Source: SG8-4 sp964598225 (GTDB taxonomy: Bacteria; Planctomycetota; Phycisphaerae; Sedimentisphaerales; Anaerobacaceae). Taken from it: a stretch of DNA of 15,499 nucleotides. A program made the translations under genes and the position numbers. Under the pieces are notes generated by a model. It had not been told where the DNA came from, did not search any database, and worked only from the letters and a program-made list of their open reading frames with translations. The first letter of the stretch is position 1. Each line of letters opens with the position of its first letter. This document shows positions 1 through 8,700 of this stretch, piece after piece. The DNA lies in the NCBI GenBank assembly GCA_964598225.1, contig CAZRBG010000100.1, positions 1-15,499 of the forward strand, written 5' to 3'.

Positions 1-53
1 AACCGGATTGAGAGAGCTTACACAAAAATGTGCGAAAGATTCTTGACACTACC
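1..53. mobile_element. Possible IS256-family terminus interrupting the broken LamG gene
   Basis: Homology with the intact upstream paralog stops exactly between 53 and 54. Read on the minus strand, the outer 53 bases begin GGTAGTGTCAAG and contain TTTTTGTGTAAG, and they are more AT-rich than the coding DNA beside them. The pattern G-TA--GTC followed by TTGTGTAA resembles, from memory, IS256-type terminal repeats. No transposase or second end is inside the window. The alternative is a chimeric contig end in repeated DNA. Confidence 0.3.
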
Positions 54-902
54 TTCAACTGATAGTTGCTCTGACGATTCACCAGACCGCCGTAAGGACC
101 TGTTTTTGGCGCATCGGGGCTGACTACCCAGCACGCGGCGGTCCAGGTGTCTAACTGTTTGGTGTTGCCGGTGCCTACGAAATCGCCGCCGTCGAACGCC
201 AGGGCGCCGTCGATGAGTCCTTCGACCCATTGCGGATCGCCCTGGACCGCCCCGTCGTATCCATTGCCGGAGGCATCGGTCGCGTCTCGTCGAGCTTGTA
301 GTGCCCGGCCAGATCGGGTTCTTCAAAGCCTCCGACCTCGGCGATCTCGGCATCCGTCAGCGCCCGGCGATAGACCCGGACGTCATCGAGCGTACCTGCG
401 AATGAACCCATTCCGAACCGCATTTCGCGGGCGGCGTTGGCTGGAACACCCGGGGCTTCCGTGGCCGTGATTAAGACGCCGTCTCTATAGGCCTTGAGGG
501 TGTTGCCGTCATAGGTCGCGGCGATGTGGTACCATGTATCGGCTTGCACAGGCCCAAATCCGGCGCCCTGGAATCCGCCGGCATTGACGGCCGCCACTCC
601 CTGGAAAGCCTCGTTAGGATGGTCCCAGTTTATCTGGTAGTTGCCTTGGCGATTCACCAGCCCGCCGTAAGGGCCGGATGCCGGTACAGCGGGACTGGTC
701 ACCCAGCAGGCAACCGTCCAGTTTTCAAGCTGTTCGGTGTTGCCGGTGCCTACGTAGTCGCCTCCGTCAAAGACCAGGGCGCCGTCGATGATCCCGTCCA
801 CCCACTGGGGGTCGCCCTGGACGGTACCGTCGTATCCGTTACCGGAGGCGTCCGTGGGATTACCGTCAAGTGCATAGTGCATCAACAAGTCGGGATCCTG
901 CG
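54..902 (-). repeat. Direct repeat copy 1: LamG-LamG coding block shared with 3546-4395
   Basis: This block encodes the two C-terminal LamG domains of the broken gene. It is collinear with 3546-4395, at an offset of 3493 bases from 299 upward and 3492 bases below 287. The one-base change in offset is itself the frameshifting deletion. Within it, stretches of roughly 40 to 50 bases are identical to the other copy (for example around 409-451, 454-506 and 508-557). Confidence 0.88.
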
Positions 903-3220
903 GTGACTCCTCTGCCGGACGTAGCGTGATGTTATCGACGTACAGCATCCCTGAGGCACCGGGCTGCTGATTGGTTCTATCGCCAACGCCTAAAGATATC
1001 TTTGTGATTGCCTGCGGATCTACTCCAGTGAAGTCTGCCAGCGCGACGTTCCACTCCGTCCAGACGTCTATGGTAGTGGCGTTGGGCTCCGGATAGAGAA
1101 CGATGGCCTCAGTGCTGCTGCTATCCTGCAGAGCAACGTAAAACTGCTCGGGAGCATTGCTCTCGATGCCAACGTCTTCTGACAGTAATTGGCCGGTAGC
1201 GGTGGTAGTCATATCGGAGAATTCGGCTGTGCACGTAGCGCTGGCGGTACCGGCAGTCAGGCTTAAGCCGATGAGGGCATCTGTTGACATCGGTATCGTC
1301 AGCGGATCACCCAAACCCGTCCAGGCATTTCCGTCCGAGGAATATTCGGCGGTAAAAGTCCTGCCCATCCGGGTCAATCTGACCCACTGCGGGGTGGTGA
1401 TCCCGGCTTCGGCAGAGACTGTTGTGCTATTTCCGCCTTCACTCGCACGCCCAATGACGGCAACTCCTGACGCGGGCGTAACGGCCACCGCAGCATGCAT
1501 GGCATCCGCTGCCAGAGTCTCACGGATCATCACACCGACAGCAACCCCCGGACCGGTGTCCGTGAGGCTGACTATTCTCGCTGTGATACTCCCGTCGCCG
1601 GACAATGGCTGATACACAAAGTGGAACTGATCGGACGCCCCTGCAATACCGGTACCCCGAGCGGTCATTGTCATCGGCGGTCCGGTTGTGAAGCTGCCAT
1701 ATAACGGCGGGAGGCCTCTGAACCACAAAGCGAGGAACTCGGCAGCGTTGGCGGTCCAGTCTTGCGGAGTGGCCCACTCACGCTCGGCCTCGGAGTAGAA
1801 CGCAGTCCCAATCTTCTCAAAGTCGGTCCCTTCGTTCACCGCACCATCATTGTCGTAATGATAGGGCAGCGATTGCGAGCCTTCATGAACGATGGTTTTT
1901 TCCACAAGCGGAGGGTCAAAGTAACCCACGGTAGCGCCCGTGTTGTTCGTAAAGTAGTCAGCCCACACATCGAATATCCTGTTATTGATGTCATCATAGT
2001 CTTCGAAATTGTCAACGACCTCAGCAACGGCGAAGCTCCAAACCTTACCTTTTGTCACGTTACCATCGGCAAATACCTCGTCGATTCGCCAGTAATAGGT
2101 CCGGCCTAATTCAACAGCTTCAGGCGGGTTGTAGCTGTTAGGATCCTGTCGACCTCGGTAGACACCGGACGTGTCGGACGCATCGGCATTTTCCACAACG
2201 GCTCGGTCAGTGCCCAAATATACATCGTGCTGAACTGCGGTGCCCGCGGGCGACCAGGTAAGGGGCAATGCCCTTTCCACATCGGCTGTTGAATTGTCAC
2301 CCGGGCTCGGATCCCAGGCAATATCCGCTACAACAGCCACTGTGGTCATAGAACCGTCCCATCTTGCTGTGAGCGAATAGGCATCGCCCATACTTGTGTA
2401 AATCCAGCCCGCGGCGATATACTCGTCAACTGCCGCTTTGTCGGTGCCGTCCCCGGGTCGGTTAGGACTATCTTGGCGTTGTCGTTAATGTTGATCGAAC
2501 TGAAGATGGTGAACGCAGGCTGTTCGGCGCGACGCATAACCAAACCGTTTGCGTTAATAGTCGCGTTATCATTCATCTCCAAATAGCTTGTGTGAGACTT
2601 GGCCTGCCCGGCGCCGCCTCTCGGCATAAACACGTTCAATGCAACGTCTGCAAAGGCGTTTCCGCTCATGACAACGTCCGCATCGCCATTCAAACCAATG
2701 TCCCAGTGATTACCAATATCCAGAATCCCGCCGCTCATTAGGATTATACCCTTGGCCGTTTCCTGGTTACCTAACCTCAAGAAACTTTGTGATGTCAGTT
2801 TCCCACCCGTTATTGTCACCGTAACCGGAGTCGTGGCGGACGTCTTGCCAATTGTAATCTTACTATGCGTCGCATCGACCGAGACATCAACAAGAGGCTC
2901 ACGTGGAAGAGGCCCTCCGTCAATATAAGCATCGTCCGCCGAACCCGGCACAGCATCGTCCGCCCAGTTGCCTGAATCTGTCCAGAGATCACTTGTCGCC
3001 GACGCGCCCGTCCAAAATGCGTCCGCAGCCACGGCGCTGCCGGGAATTGCCCAGAGAAGAACGCACAGAATTGCAGTAAGTGTTTTATAGCTACCCATCA
3101 TGCTTCTACCTTCTTTCTTCGCATCGCCACCAAAGGAATTCAATGGTTGTTTAATCAGTGTAGGCCGCGATTTCCTCAACTTTGGGCGGTCGACTCGACT
3201 CAGTTCTGTAGGAGCGGCGA

Positions 3221-6200
3221 TCACGGCATCGGCGACGCAACCATACCTGCAAGGTTGGCGATTTGGGCATTGGTTAGCGCCTCGCGATATAAGCGAACGT
3301 CATCGAGAGTTCCCGCGAAAGAACCCATTCCGAACCGCATCTCACGGGGGGCGTTGCCGGGAACGCCCGGAAGCTCTGTAGCCGTGATTAGCGTCCCGTC
3401 TCTGTACGCCTTGAGCGAGTTTCCGTCATACGTCGCAGCGATGTGATACCACGTGTTTGCTTCCACCGGCCCGAAAGATGCGGCTTTGAATCCTCCGACA
3501 TTGACGGCAGCTACCCCCTGGAAAGCCTCGTTAGGGTGGTCCCAGTTCAACTGATAGTTGCTCTGGCGATTCACCAAACCGCCGTAAGGACCTGTTTTCG
3601 GCGCTTCGGGGCTGATTACCCAGCAGGCGGCGGTCCAGGTGTCTAACTGCTCTGTGTTGCCGGTGCCCACGAAGTCGCCGCCGTCGAACGCGAGCGCGCC
3701 GTCGATGAGTCCTTCGACCCACTGCGGATCGCCCTGGACCGTCCCGTCGTATCCACTGCCGGAGGCATCGGTCGCGTCTCCGTCGAGCTTGTAGTGCCCG
3801 GCCAGATCGGGTTCTTCAAAGCCGCCGACCTCGGCGATTTCGGTGTCCGTCAGAGCCCGGCGATAGACGCGCACCTCGTCGAGAGTGCCTGCGAAAGAAC
3901 CCATTCCGAACCGCATTTCGCGGGCGGCGTTGGCTGGAACGCCCGGGGCTTCCGTGGCCGTGATTAAGACGCCGTCTCTATAGGCCTTGAGGGTATTGCC
4001 GTCATAGGTCGCGGCGATGTGGTACCATGTATCGGCTTGCACAGGTCCGAATCCGGCGCCCTGGAATTCGCCGACATTGACGGCCGCTACACCCTGGAAC
4101 GCCTCGTTAGGATGGTCCCAGTTTATCTGATAGTTGCTCTGGCGATTTACGAGCCCTCCGTAAGCGCCTGTCTTCGGCGCCTCGGGGCTTGTTACCCAGC
4201 AGGCCACTGTCCAGGTTTCCAACTGGTCGGTGTTGCCGGTGCCTACGAAATCGCCGCCGTCGAACGCCAGCGCGCCGTCGATCAGTCCTTCCACCCATTG
4301 GGGGTCGCCCTGGATCGTCCCATGGAAGCCGTTTCCGGAATTGTCCGTGGGATTGCCGTCAAGGGGATAGTGCATCAACAGGTCAGGATCCTGCGGCGCC
4401 TCTCTGGACGGAAGCAGCCTGATGTCGTCGAAGTACATTATGCCCGAACCGCCGGCCTGCGCGGGATCGCCGATGCCAACGGTTATCGTTGCGACTGCCT
4501 GCGCATTGACTCCGGCGAAGTCCGCCAGCGGGATGCTCCATTCGGTCCAGGAGTCTATGTTCGTAGCAGCAGGGTCGGGATGCGCCACCAACTCCGAATT
4601 GCCGGCGTTATCGCCCAGGACTACGTAGAGCTGCTCGGCGGAGGTGTTACTTGCTATTCCGATATCCTGCGACTGCCATGCTCCGGGAACGATAGCGGCG
4701 GAGCTTACATTCGAGAATTCGGCTGTGGCGGTCTCACCGGCCGTGCCGGAGGTCAGGCACAAGCCGACATAAGCATCTGAAGACATTCCTACACTCAGCG
4801 GCTCGCCGAGGGCGGTCCAGTTGTTTCCGTCGGATGAATACTCGGCTGTAAAGTCCCTGCCCGTGCGTGTTAGTCGGACCCATTGCGGGGCGCTGATCCC
4901 GGCTTCGGCAGCCACTGTTGCGGTATTGCCTCCTTCGCTCGAACGCCCAAGGAACAGGACGCCGGAATCGGGTGTGACCGTTACCGCTGCGTGCATTGCA
5001 TCGGCGGCGAGGCTCTCACGAATCATTATTCCCGCTCGGGCTGCCGAGCTGGTGTTCGTAAGACTGACTACTCTTGCGGTTATGCTTCCGTTGCCGGAGA
5101 GCTGCTGGTGGGCATAGTGGAACTCGTCGGACGCGCCCGCGATGCCGGTGCCGCGAGCGGCCATCGTCATAGGCGGGCCGGCCGTGAAACTGCCAAATAC
5201 CGGCGGCAAACCCCGGAACCACAGCGTCAGCATTTCGGCTCCGTGAGCGGTCCAGTCCTGACCCGCCGCCAGATTGGCGACGTCGGCAGTGGCCTCTGAA
5301 AGGTCGGCGGTTGTGTTATCGTAGTAGAAAGGCATCGACTGTTCCCCGCCGTGCACAATCGTGGTCTCAGTAAACGGGGGTGCGTCGTGCCCCACCAGCG
5401 AACCGTTTGCCGGGTCCTCGAAGCCGTCCATCCACGTCAGGAATATCCTGTTGCTCTCGGGGTCATCGGGATTAAGGTCGTTGTATGACTCGAAATCATC
5501 GACGACCAGATGGTCCTGCGTGGTGAAGTTCCAGATGTCGCCTTGCCAGACGGCGGTGGCCTCGGCCTCGTTGACCTCATTGATCTTCCAGTAGTACGTC
5601 CGGTTCAGATCGAGCGAGCCGGTGTCGTAGCTGGTAAAGCTGCTTTCGGCGGGCACACTGACGGGACTGACCGTCTCATCCAGAACTGCCTGCTCATCAT
5701 CGCTGAGATATACCCTGTGCTCGGCGGCTTCTCTTCCCGCACGCCAGGTGAGAGTTACGTTGTCGACGGACATACCGGTTGAGCCGGAAGCCGGATCGGG
5801 CTCTCTCGCCTGCACCGGTATGGACAGGAAGCGAACCTCGCTCAGGCCGTACTGCTCGACAACGCCTCCCCAATTGGTATTGGCGGTGATCTTGACGAAT
5901 TTAGCCGCTGTGCCGCTCATATCAATAGTGGTGTTGCTTGCATAACCGGCCGCGCCGGGAGCCCGGGTTAACTCATGGGCTTCGCCCAACGTAGTCCAGT
6001 TCTGGCCATCGAGTGAATGCTCGATCGTGGCGTCCCTGATTCCCAGACCGAAGGCCTGCTCGAGCAGACTGTTGTGGTTCCATACCATCATCTGATGAAG
6101 TTTGTAGACTCTGTTGAACTCGTACTGAATCCAGGTCGGCTGTGACCCCGTGATGCTGCTTAGCCACATGTGCGCGTTATCCGCAGAGTGGAGGCTTTCG

Positions 6201-7282
6201 GCATTCAGGCCCGAGCCGTCGATGGTTTTTCCCGGTTCCTCGTCGCTGCTGTTCGAGCTGGAAGCCGTAGCTGTTATATTCTCGCCGGTAATTGACACGG
6301 CGAAAGGTTCGGTCCTGAACTGCCAGACGGCGCCCTTGAAAACCGTGGAATCCGGTGGAGCGTTAACCTCATCTATTCGCCAGAAATAATCCTGACCGAA
6401 CTCCAATCCCTCGGGCGCATAGGCCGTCAAGCTTTGCCTGCCAGCATAAGTTCCGCTTGGATCCGCAGATGTGGTCGCATTGTTGACATCTTCGGGACTG
6501 GTTCCAAAGTATACGTCATGGTTGACGGCAAATTCGCTGGCAGTCCAGCTAAGCACCACGTCACGCGGCACGTCGGTAGCGCCGTCGGCCGGACTCGGTT
6601 CGGTCGCCTGTACGGACGGTGTACCCATCATAACCTGCGATATCTCCTGCTCCATCAGCGCCCGTCTGTAAACACGCGCGTCATCGATAGTCCCTATAAA
6701 AGATCTGCTGCCAAGCTGGATGTTATCGACGGGATTGCCGGCGTTTCCGGACGCCGAGGTGCTGGTGATTAAGACACCGTCTCTGTAAGCGTTCAGTGCG
6801 CTGCCGTCATACGTGCCGGCAATATGATACCACGTATCGGCCTCTATCGGACCGAATGCTGCAGCTACCCAACCTCCTGAGATGTTAGCTGCGACGGCGC
6901 CGCGGAAAGTCGCACCGGGATGGTTCCAGTTCAGTTGCAGATTAGTTCTGCGGTTTATCACCCCGCCGTAAGCGCCCGCTTGAGGCGGCGCGGGGCTCAT
7001 CACCCAGCAAGCGATAGTAAAATTAGTGAGATGTTCGCTGTTGCCGGTGTCGACGTAGTCGTCGTCACTGTCGAACTCCAGCGCTGTGCCAACTACGCCG
7101 GGTACCCAGTTCGGGCTTCCGTTGAGTACGCCGTCGTTGCCGCTGCCGCTCGAATCGGATGCGACCATTCCCAAGCCTTCGTCCAGCTTCCACCAGCCCA
7201 GGAGATCGGAATCTTGAGCTCTGGCCGAACTGCTTACCAGTAATAGCGAGATGATTAACAAAAAACTTCGTTTCTTACACAT
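3221..7282 (-). CDS. Secreted multidomain LamG/discoidin binding protein, 1353 aa
   Basis: Large exported protein, probably for binding glycans or surfaces; no catalytic motif is visible. The start is ATG 7282 because GGAGGAG lies 6 bases upstream; the in-frame TTG at 7297 is part of that ribosome binding site. Domains: signal peptide 1-22 (SSARA cleavage region), LamG1 about 26-218, Fn3-like about 222-327, F5/8C (discoidin)-like about 330-488 (IQYEFNRVYKLHQMMVWN, then IEHSLDGQNWT and FVKITA), a second Fn3-like about 490-588, a VVDDFESYND module about 591-957 split by a DUF1349-like insert at about 697-861, LamG2 about 966-1153 and LamG3 about 1158-1346. LamG2 and LamG3 are near-copies; LamG1 is more divergent. 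There is no C-terminal anchor or sorting signal, so it may be released or held by unseen partners. It has its own promoter (7394-7423), and a broken paralog starts 120 bases downstream. The fold assignments come from recognisable motifs; the ligand is unknown. Confidence 0.88.
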   Translation of the reverse strand: MCKKRSFLLIISLLLVSSSARAQDSDLLGWWKLDEGLGMVASDSSGSGNDGVLNGSPNWVPGVVGTALEFDSDDDYVDTGNSEHLTNFTIACWVMSPAPPQAGAYGGVINRRTNLQLNWNHPGATFRGAVAANISGGWVAAAFGPIEADTWYHIAGTYDGSALNAYRDGVLITSTSASGNAGNPVDNIQLGSRSFIGTIDDARVYRRALMEQEISQVMMGTPSVQATEPSPADGATDVPRDVVLSWTASEFAVNHDVYFGTSPEDVNNATTSADPSGTYAGRQSLTAYAPEGLEFGQDYFWRIDEVNAPPDSTVFKGAVWQFRTEPFAVSITGENITATASSSNSSDEEPGKTIDGSGLNAESLHSADNAHMWLSSITGSQPTWIQYEFNRVYKLHQMMVWNHNSLLEQAFGLGIRDATIEHSLDGQNWTTLGEAHELTRAPGAAGYASNTTIDMSGTAAKFVKITANTNWGGVVEQYGLSEVRFLSIPVQAREPDPASGSTGMSVDNVTLTWRAGREAAEHRVYLSDDEQAVLDETVSPVSVPAESSFTSYDTGSLDLNRTYYWKINEVNEAEATAVWQGDIWNFTTQDHLVVDDFESYNDLNPDDPESNRIFLTWMDGFEDPANGSLVGHDAPPFTETTIVHGGEQSMPFYYDNTTADLSEATADVANLAAGQDWTAHGAEMLTLWFRGLPPVFGSFTAGPPMTMAARGTGIAGASDEFHYAHQQLSGNGSITARVVSLTNTSSAARAGIMIRESLAADAMHAAVTVTPDSGVLFLGRSSEGGNTATVAAEAGISAPQWVRLTRTGRDFTAEYSSDGNNWTALGEPLSVGMSSDAYVGLCLTSGTAGETATAEFSNVSSAAIVPGAWQSQDIGIASNTSAEQLYVVLGDNAGNSELVAHPDPAATNIDSWTEWSIPLADFAGVNAQAVATITVGIGDPAQAGGSGIMYFDDIRLLPSREAPQDPDLLMHYPLDGNPTDNSGNGFHGTIQGDPQWVEGLIDGALAFDGGDFVGTGNTDQLETWTVACWVTSPEAPKTGAYGGLVNRQSNYQINWDHPNEAFQGVAAVNVGEFQGAGFGPVQADTWYHIAATYDGNTLKAYRDGVLITATEAPGVPANAAREMRFGMGSFAGTLDEVRVYRRALTDTEIAEVGGFEEPDLAGHYKLDGDATDASGSGYDGTVQGDPQWVEGLIDGALAFDGGDFVGTGNTEQLDTWTAACWVISPEAPKTGPYGGLVNRQSNYQLNWDHPNEAFQGVAAVNVGGFKAASFGPVEANTWYHIAATYDGNSLKAYRDGTLITATELPGVPGNAPREMRFGMGSFAGTLDDVRLYREALTNAQIANLAGMVASPMP
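3546..4395 (-). repeat. Direct repeat copy 2: LamG2-LamG3 coding block of the intact paralog
   Basis: This is the intact counterpart of 54-902 and encodes most of the two C-terminal LamG domains of the 1353-residue protein. The two LamG domains inside this block also resemble each other closely (both have DGGDFVGTGNT, YGGLVNRQSNYQ and REMRFGMGSFAGTLD). Domain duplication was therefore followed by gene duplication, possibly with gene conversion. Confidence 0.88.
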
Positions 7283-7288
7283 GGCGTG

Positions 7289-7295
7289 CTCCTCC
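7289..7295 (-). promoter_or_regulatory. Ribosome binding site GGAGGAG of the 1353-aa protein
   Basis: On the minus strand GGAGGAG is followed by 6 bases and then ATG at 7282. It fixes the start at MCKKRS rather than at the upstream TTG at 7297, which overlaps it. Confidence 0.8.
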
Positions 7296-7331
7296 AAAAT
7301 AGAAGATTAATAACCTTTCAAAACCTGCCCT

Positions 7332-7350
7332 GTCACACTCATCCTGTGAC
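7332..7350. promoter_or_regulatory. Inverted repeat GTCACA-N7-TGTGAC in the leader of the LamG gene
   Basis: This is a perfect 6-base inverted repeat with a 7-base spacer, lying between the predicted promoter (-10 at 7394-7399) and the start codon at 7282, so inside the 5' untranslated region. It could be an operator for the XylR-like regulator encoded next door or a small RNA hairpin. The half-sites are in the opposite arrangement to a CRP site (TGTGA-N6-TCACA). Only the symmetry is seen; any binding protein is inference. Confidence 0.4.
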
Positions 7351-7393
7351 CATATGTTTCGTGTGCCTACGATAGCCCCAAATACACACTTTA

Positions 7394-7423
7394 AGTATAT
7401 CGGTTCATGCGTTTCTTAATCAA
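7394..7423 (-). promoter_or_regulatory. Predicted sigma70-type promoter for the LamG gene
   Basis: On the minus strand TTGATT (7423-7418) is separated by 18 bases from TATACT (7399-7394), matching the -35 and -10 consensus at 4/6 and 5/6. It lies in the only sizeable intergenic region of the window, about 110 bases before the start codon, and suggests that the LamG genes form their own transcription unit. Confidence 0.5.
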
Positions 7424-7474
7424 CGCCACTTCGTCCAAAAGACTCACCATTTTTTCCATCGTCTTTTTCGGGCA

Positions 7475-7528
7475 ACTGGTCATTGGTAAATGGTGATTGG
7501 TTGCCAGTTATCAGTCACCATTCACTAC
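7475..7528. repeat. Imperfect palindromic repeat, copy 1 (GGTGATTGG-type units)
   Basis: The plus strand reads TTGGTAAATGGTGATTGGTT, then a short loop, then an imperfect inverse ending CAGTCACCATTCACTA. It starts right at the TAG stop of the regulator gene (7525-7527), so the stop lies within the repeat. It belongs to the same family as 11911-11978 and 12854-12913. A folded transcript could end or stabilise the upstream message. Confidence 0.65.
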
Positions 7529-8688
7529 TCCGTCTGTCTGAGCACGCTGTGTTTTTTCCGATATTCCACCGGAGTCAACCCCTTTTCGTGCCGGAAGAAC
7601 CTGGCAACGTGGGCGGTATTTCGGTACCCCATGCTCAGAGCGATTTTGGAGATCGACATGTTGGTCTCGACCAGCAGCCGGGCTATCTCGTTAGCGCGAA
7701 CGTATCTGATTTCGCTGCTGATCGAGTGGCCGATCGACTTGTGGAATCGCTTGTATAAAGCCGCCCGGGATACGCCGGCGGCCTCCACGACATCGCTAAC
7801 CTGTATTATTTCACGGGCGTGCGTGCGGATGCAGTGTATTGCTTTTGCGACGGCCTCATCTTCAACGTTCAGTATGTCGGTCGATTGTCTCGGGACGACG
7901 TACAACGGCCTAATAAAGATGTTCTTGCCGTCCTTTTCTCGGCGCGACATCTGTCTTGCCAACACCTTTGCCGCTTCGTAACCCGCCCGTTCGGCATCAG
8001 TGGCGATGCTCGAAAGAGACGGATCGGTCAGATCACATATAAGTTCGTCATTGTCTACTCCGATAACCGCCACATCTGTCGGCACCTCTATCTCAAGAGT
8101 CTTGCATACGTTAAGAATTTTCTGTGCGCATTCATCGTGTGCGGCCATCAGCGCAACCGGTTTGGGCAGCGACACGAGCCATTCGGCGATAAGATCGAGA
8201 TCGGTTTTGGTCAGAGACTGCTCGAATTGGCTGGCCGGCTGTATGAATACTTTAGCCCTAAACCCGTTGCTGGCAAGAACCCTTTTGAAATTCTCCAAAC
8301 GTTTCCGCGACCAGGGCTTATCGTCGCCGAAATAGGCGAAGTGTTCCAGACCTCGCTCGATGAGATGCCGGGCTGCCTTCTTTCCTATGGCCGCGTCATC
8401 AGTAATGACGTTGGAGACTCCCTGCTGAGGGCTCAGATCGGCAACCATCACAACAGTGGGCAGCTCCAACTCAAGCAACTTTAGATTCTCGACACGATCG
8501 CGCATAATGATCCCGTCGGGGTAGAACCTTTTCTTGATTTGCGATGGAGTCACTTCATCCGGATTGACGTGCAGATGAAAAAGCCAGGATCCCTGGTTCC
8601 GAGAATATCTCACAATGCCGCGAACGAGGCTCCTCGTCATCGTGTTCGAAGTATCGATCGACAATATCACTCTTGGCATTTTTCTCAT
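7525..8688 (-). CDS. XylR-like transcription regulator (LacI-type sugar-binding domain plus AraC DNA-binding domain), 387 aa
   Basis: Cytoplasmic sugar-responsive regulator of the PBP1_XylR/AraC type. Residues about 5-265 form the periplasmic-binding-protein-like sensor (PRVILSIDTSN at the N-terminus and VIGVDNDELICDLTDPSLSS as the family hallmark). Residues about 280-380 are a double helix-turn-helix AraC domain (VVEAAGVSRAALYKRF and ISKIALSMGYRNTAHVARFF). The length is close to the about 390 residues of E. coli XylR. ATG 8688 is chosen; GTG 8697 and ATG 8679 are alternatives and none has a strong ribosome binding site. The start is within about 15 bases of the sulfatase stop at 8701, so the two are probably co-transcribed and translationally coupled. 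Likely targets are the symporter/sulfatase unit and the LamG genes downstream. The effector is unknown; the family name does not prove xylose. Confidence 0.88.
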   Translation of the reverse strand: MRKMPRVILSIDTSNTMTRSLVRGIVRYSRNQGSWLFHLHVNPDEVTPSQIKKRFYPDGIIMRDRVENLKLLELELPTVVMVADLSPQQGVSNVITDDAAIGKKAARHLIERGLEHFAYFGDDKPWSRKRLENFKRVLASNGFRAKVFIQPASQFEQSLTKTDLDLIAEWLVSLPKPVALMAAHDECAQKILNVCKTLEIEVPTDVAVIGVDNDELICDLTDPSLSSIATDAERAGYEAAKVLARQMSRREKDGKNIFIRPLYVVPRQSTDILNVEDEAVAKAIHCIRTHAREIIQVSDVVEAAGVSRAALYKRFHKSIGHSISSEIRYVRANEIARLLVETNMSISKIALSMGYRNTAHVARFFRHEKGLTPVEYRKKHSVLRQTE

Positions 8689-8700
8689 GACTGCCACACT

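Larger units (their letters stand above)
1..3101 (-). pseudogene. Broken secreted multidomain protein (beta-helix-like N-terminus, nested binding module, two LamG domains)
   Basis: This is one gene read in three pieces. The start is ATG 3101, preceded by GAAGG at 7 bases, and opens a signal peptide ending near AVAA. About 190 residues follow of a Gly/Asn-rich, beta-helix-like repeat region with units such as LEMNDNATINA and ININDNAKIVL; this frame runs to a stop at 2346. The neighbouring frame carries on the protein: its codons just upstream of 2391 read VDEYIAAGWIY, and it continues to 175 with an Fn3-like segment, a module beginning VVDNFEDYDD with a DUF1349-like domain nested in it, and a LamG domain (about 897-325). 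One missing base near 2451 would join the two. After residues GHYKLD a second missing base near 287 throws the last LamG out of frame; restoring it gives the expected LamG sequence to position 54, where homology ends. Role, by family resemblance, would be an exported glycan- or surface-binding protein. Sequencing or assembly error could explain the shifts. Confidence 0.8.

Noticed and set aside
18..353. Separate small Arg-rich protein on the minus strand
   Set aside because: It is an out-of-frame reading of the LamG repeat; identical shadows occur at 3531-3722 and 4107-4298 in the intact copy.
2440..2460. Programmed ribosomal frameshift in the second LamG gene
   Set aside because: There is no slippery heptamer or downstream structure typical of programmed shifts, and the same gene has a second frameshift and a homology break, which fits decay or error better.
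4019..4780. 253-residue open frame on the plus strand inside the LamG gene
   Set aside because: It is the antisense of conserved LamG codons, and similar antisense frames recur at each LamG copy. No ribosome binding site or domain supports it.
7332..7350. CRP/FNR-type binding site
   Set aside because: The half-sites are inverted relative to TGTGA-N6-TCACA, so it does not match a CRP site on either strand.
7819..8484. 221-residue open frame on the plus strand opposite the XylR-like gene
   Set aside because: It is antisense to a clearly conserved regulator with no recognisable domain.
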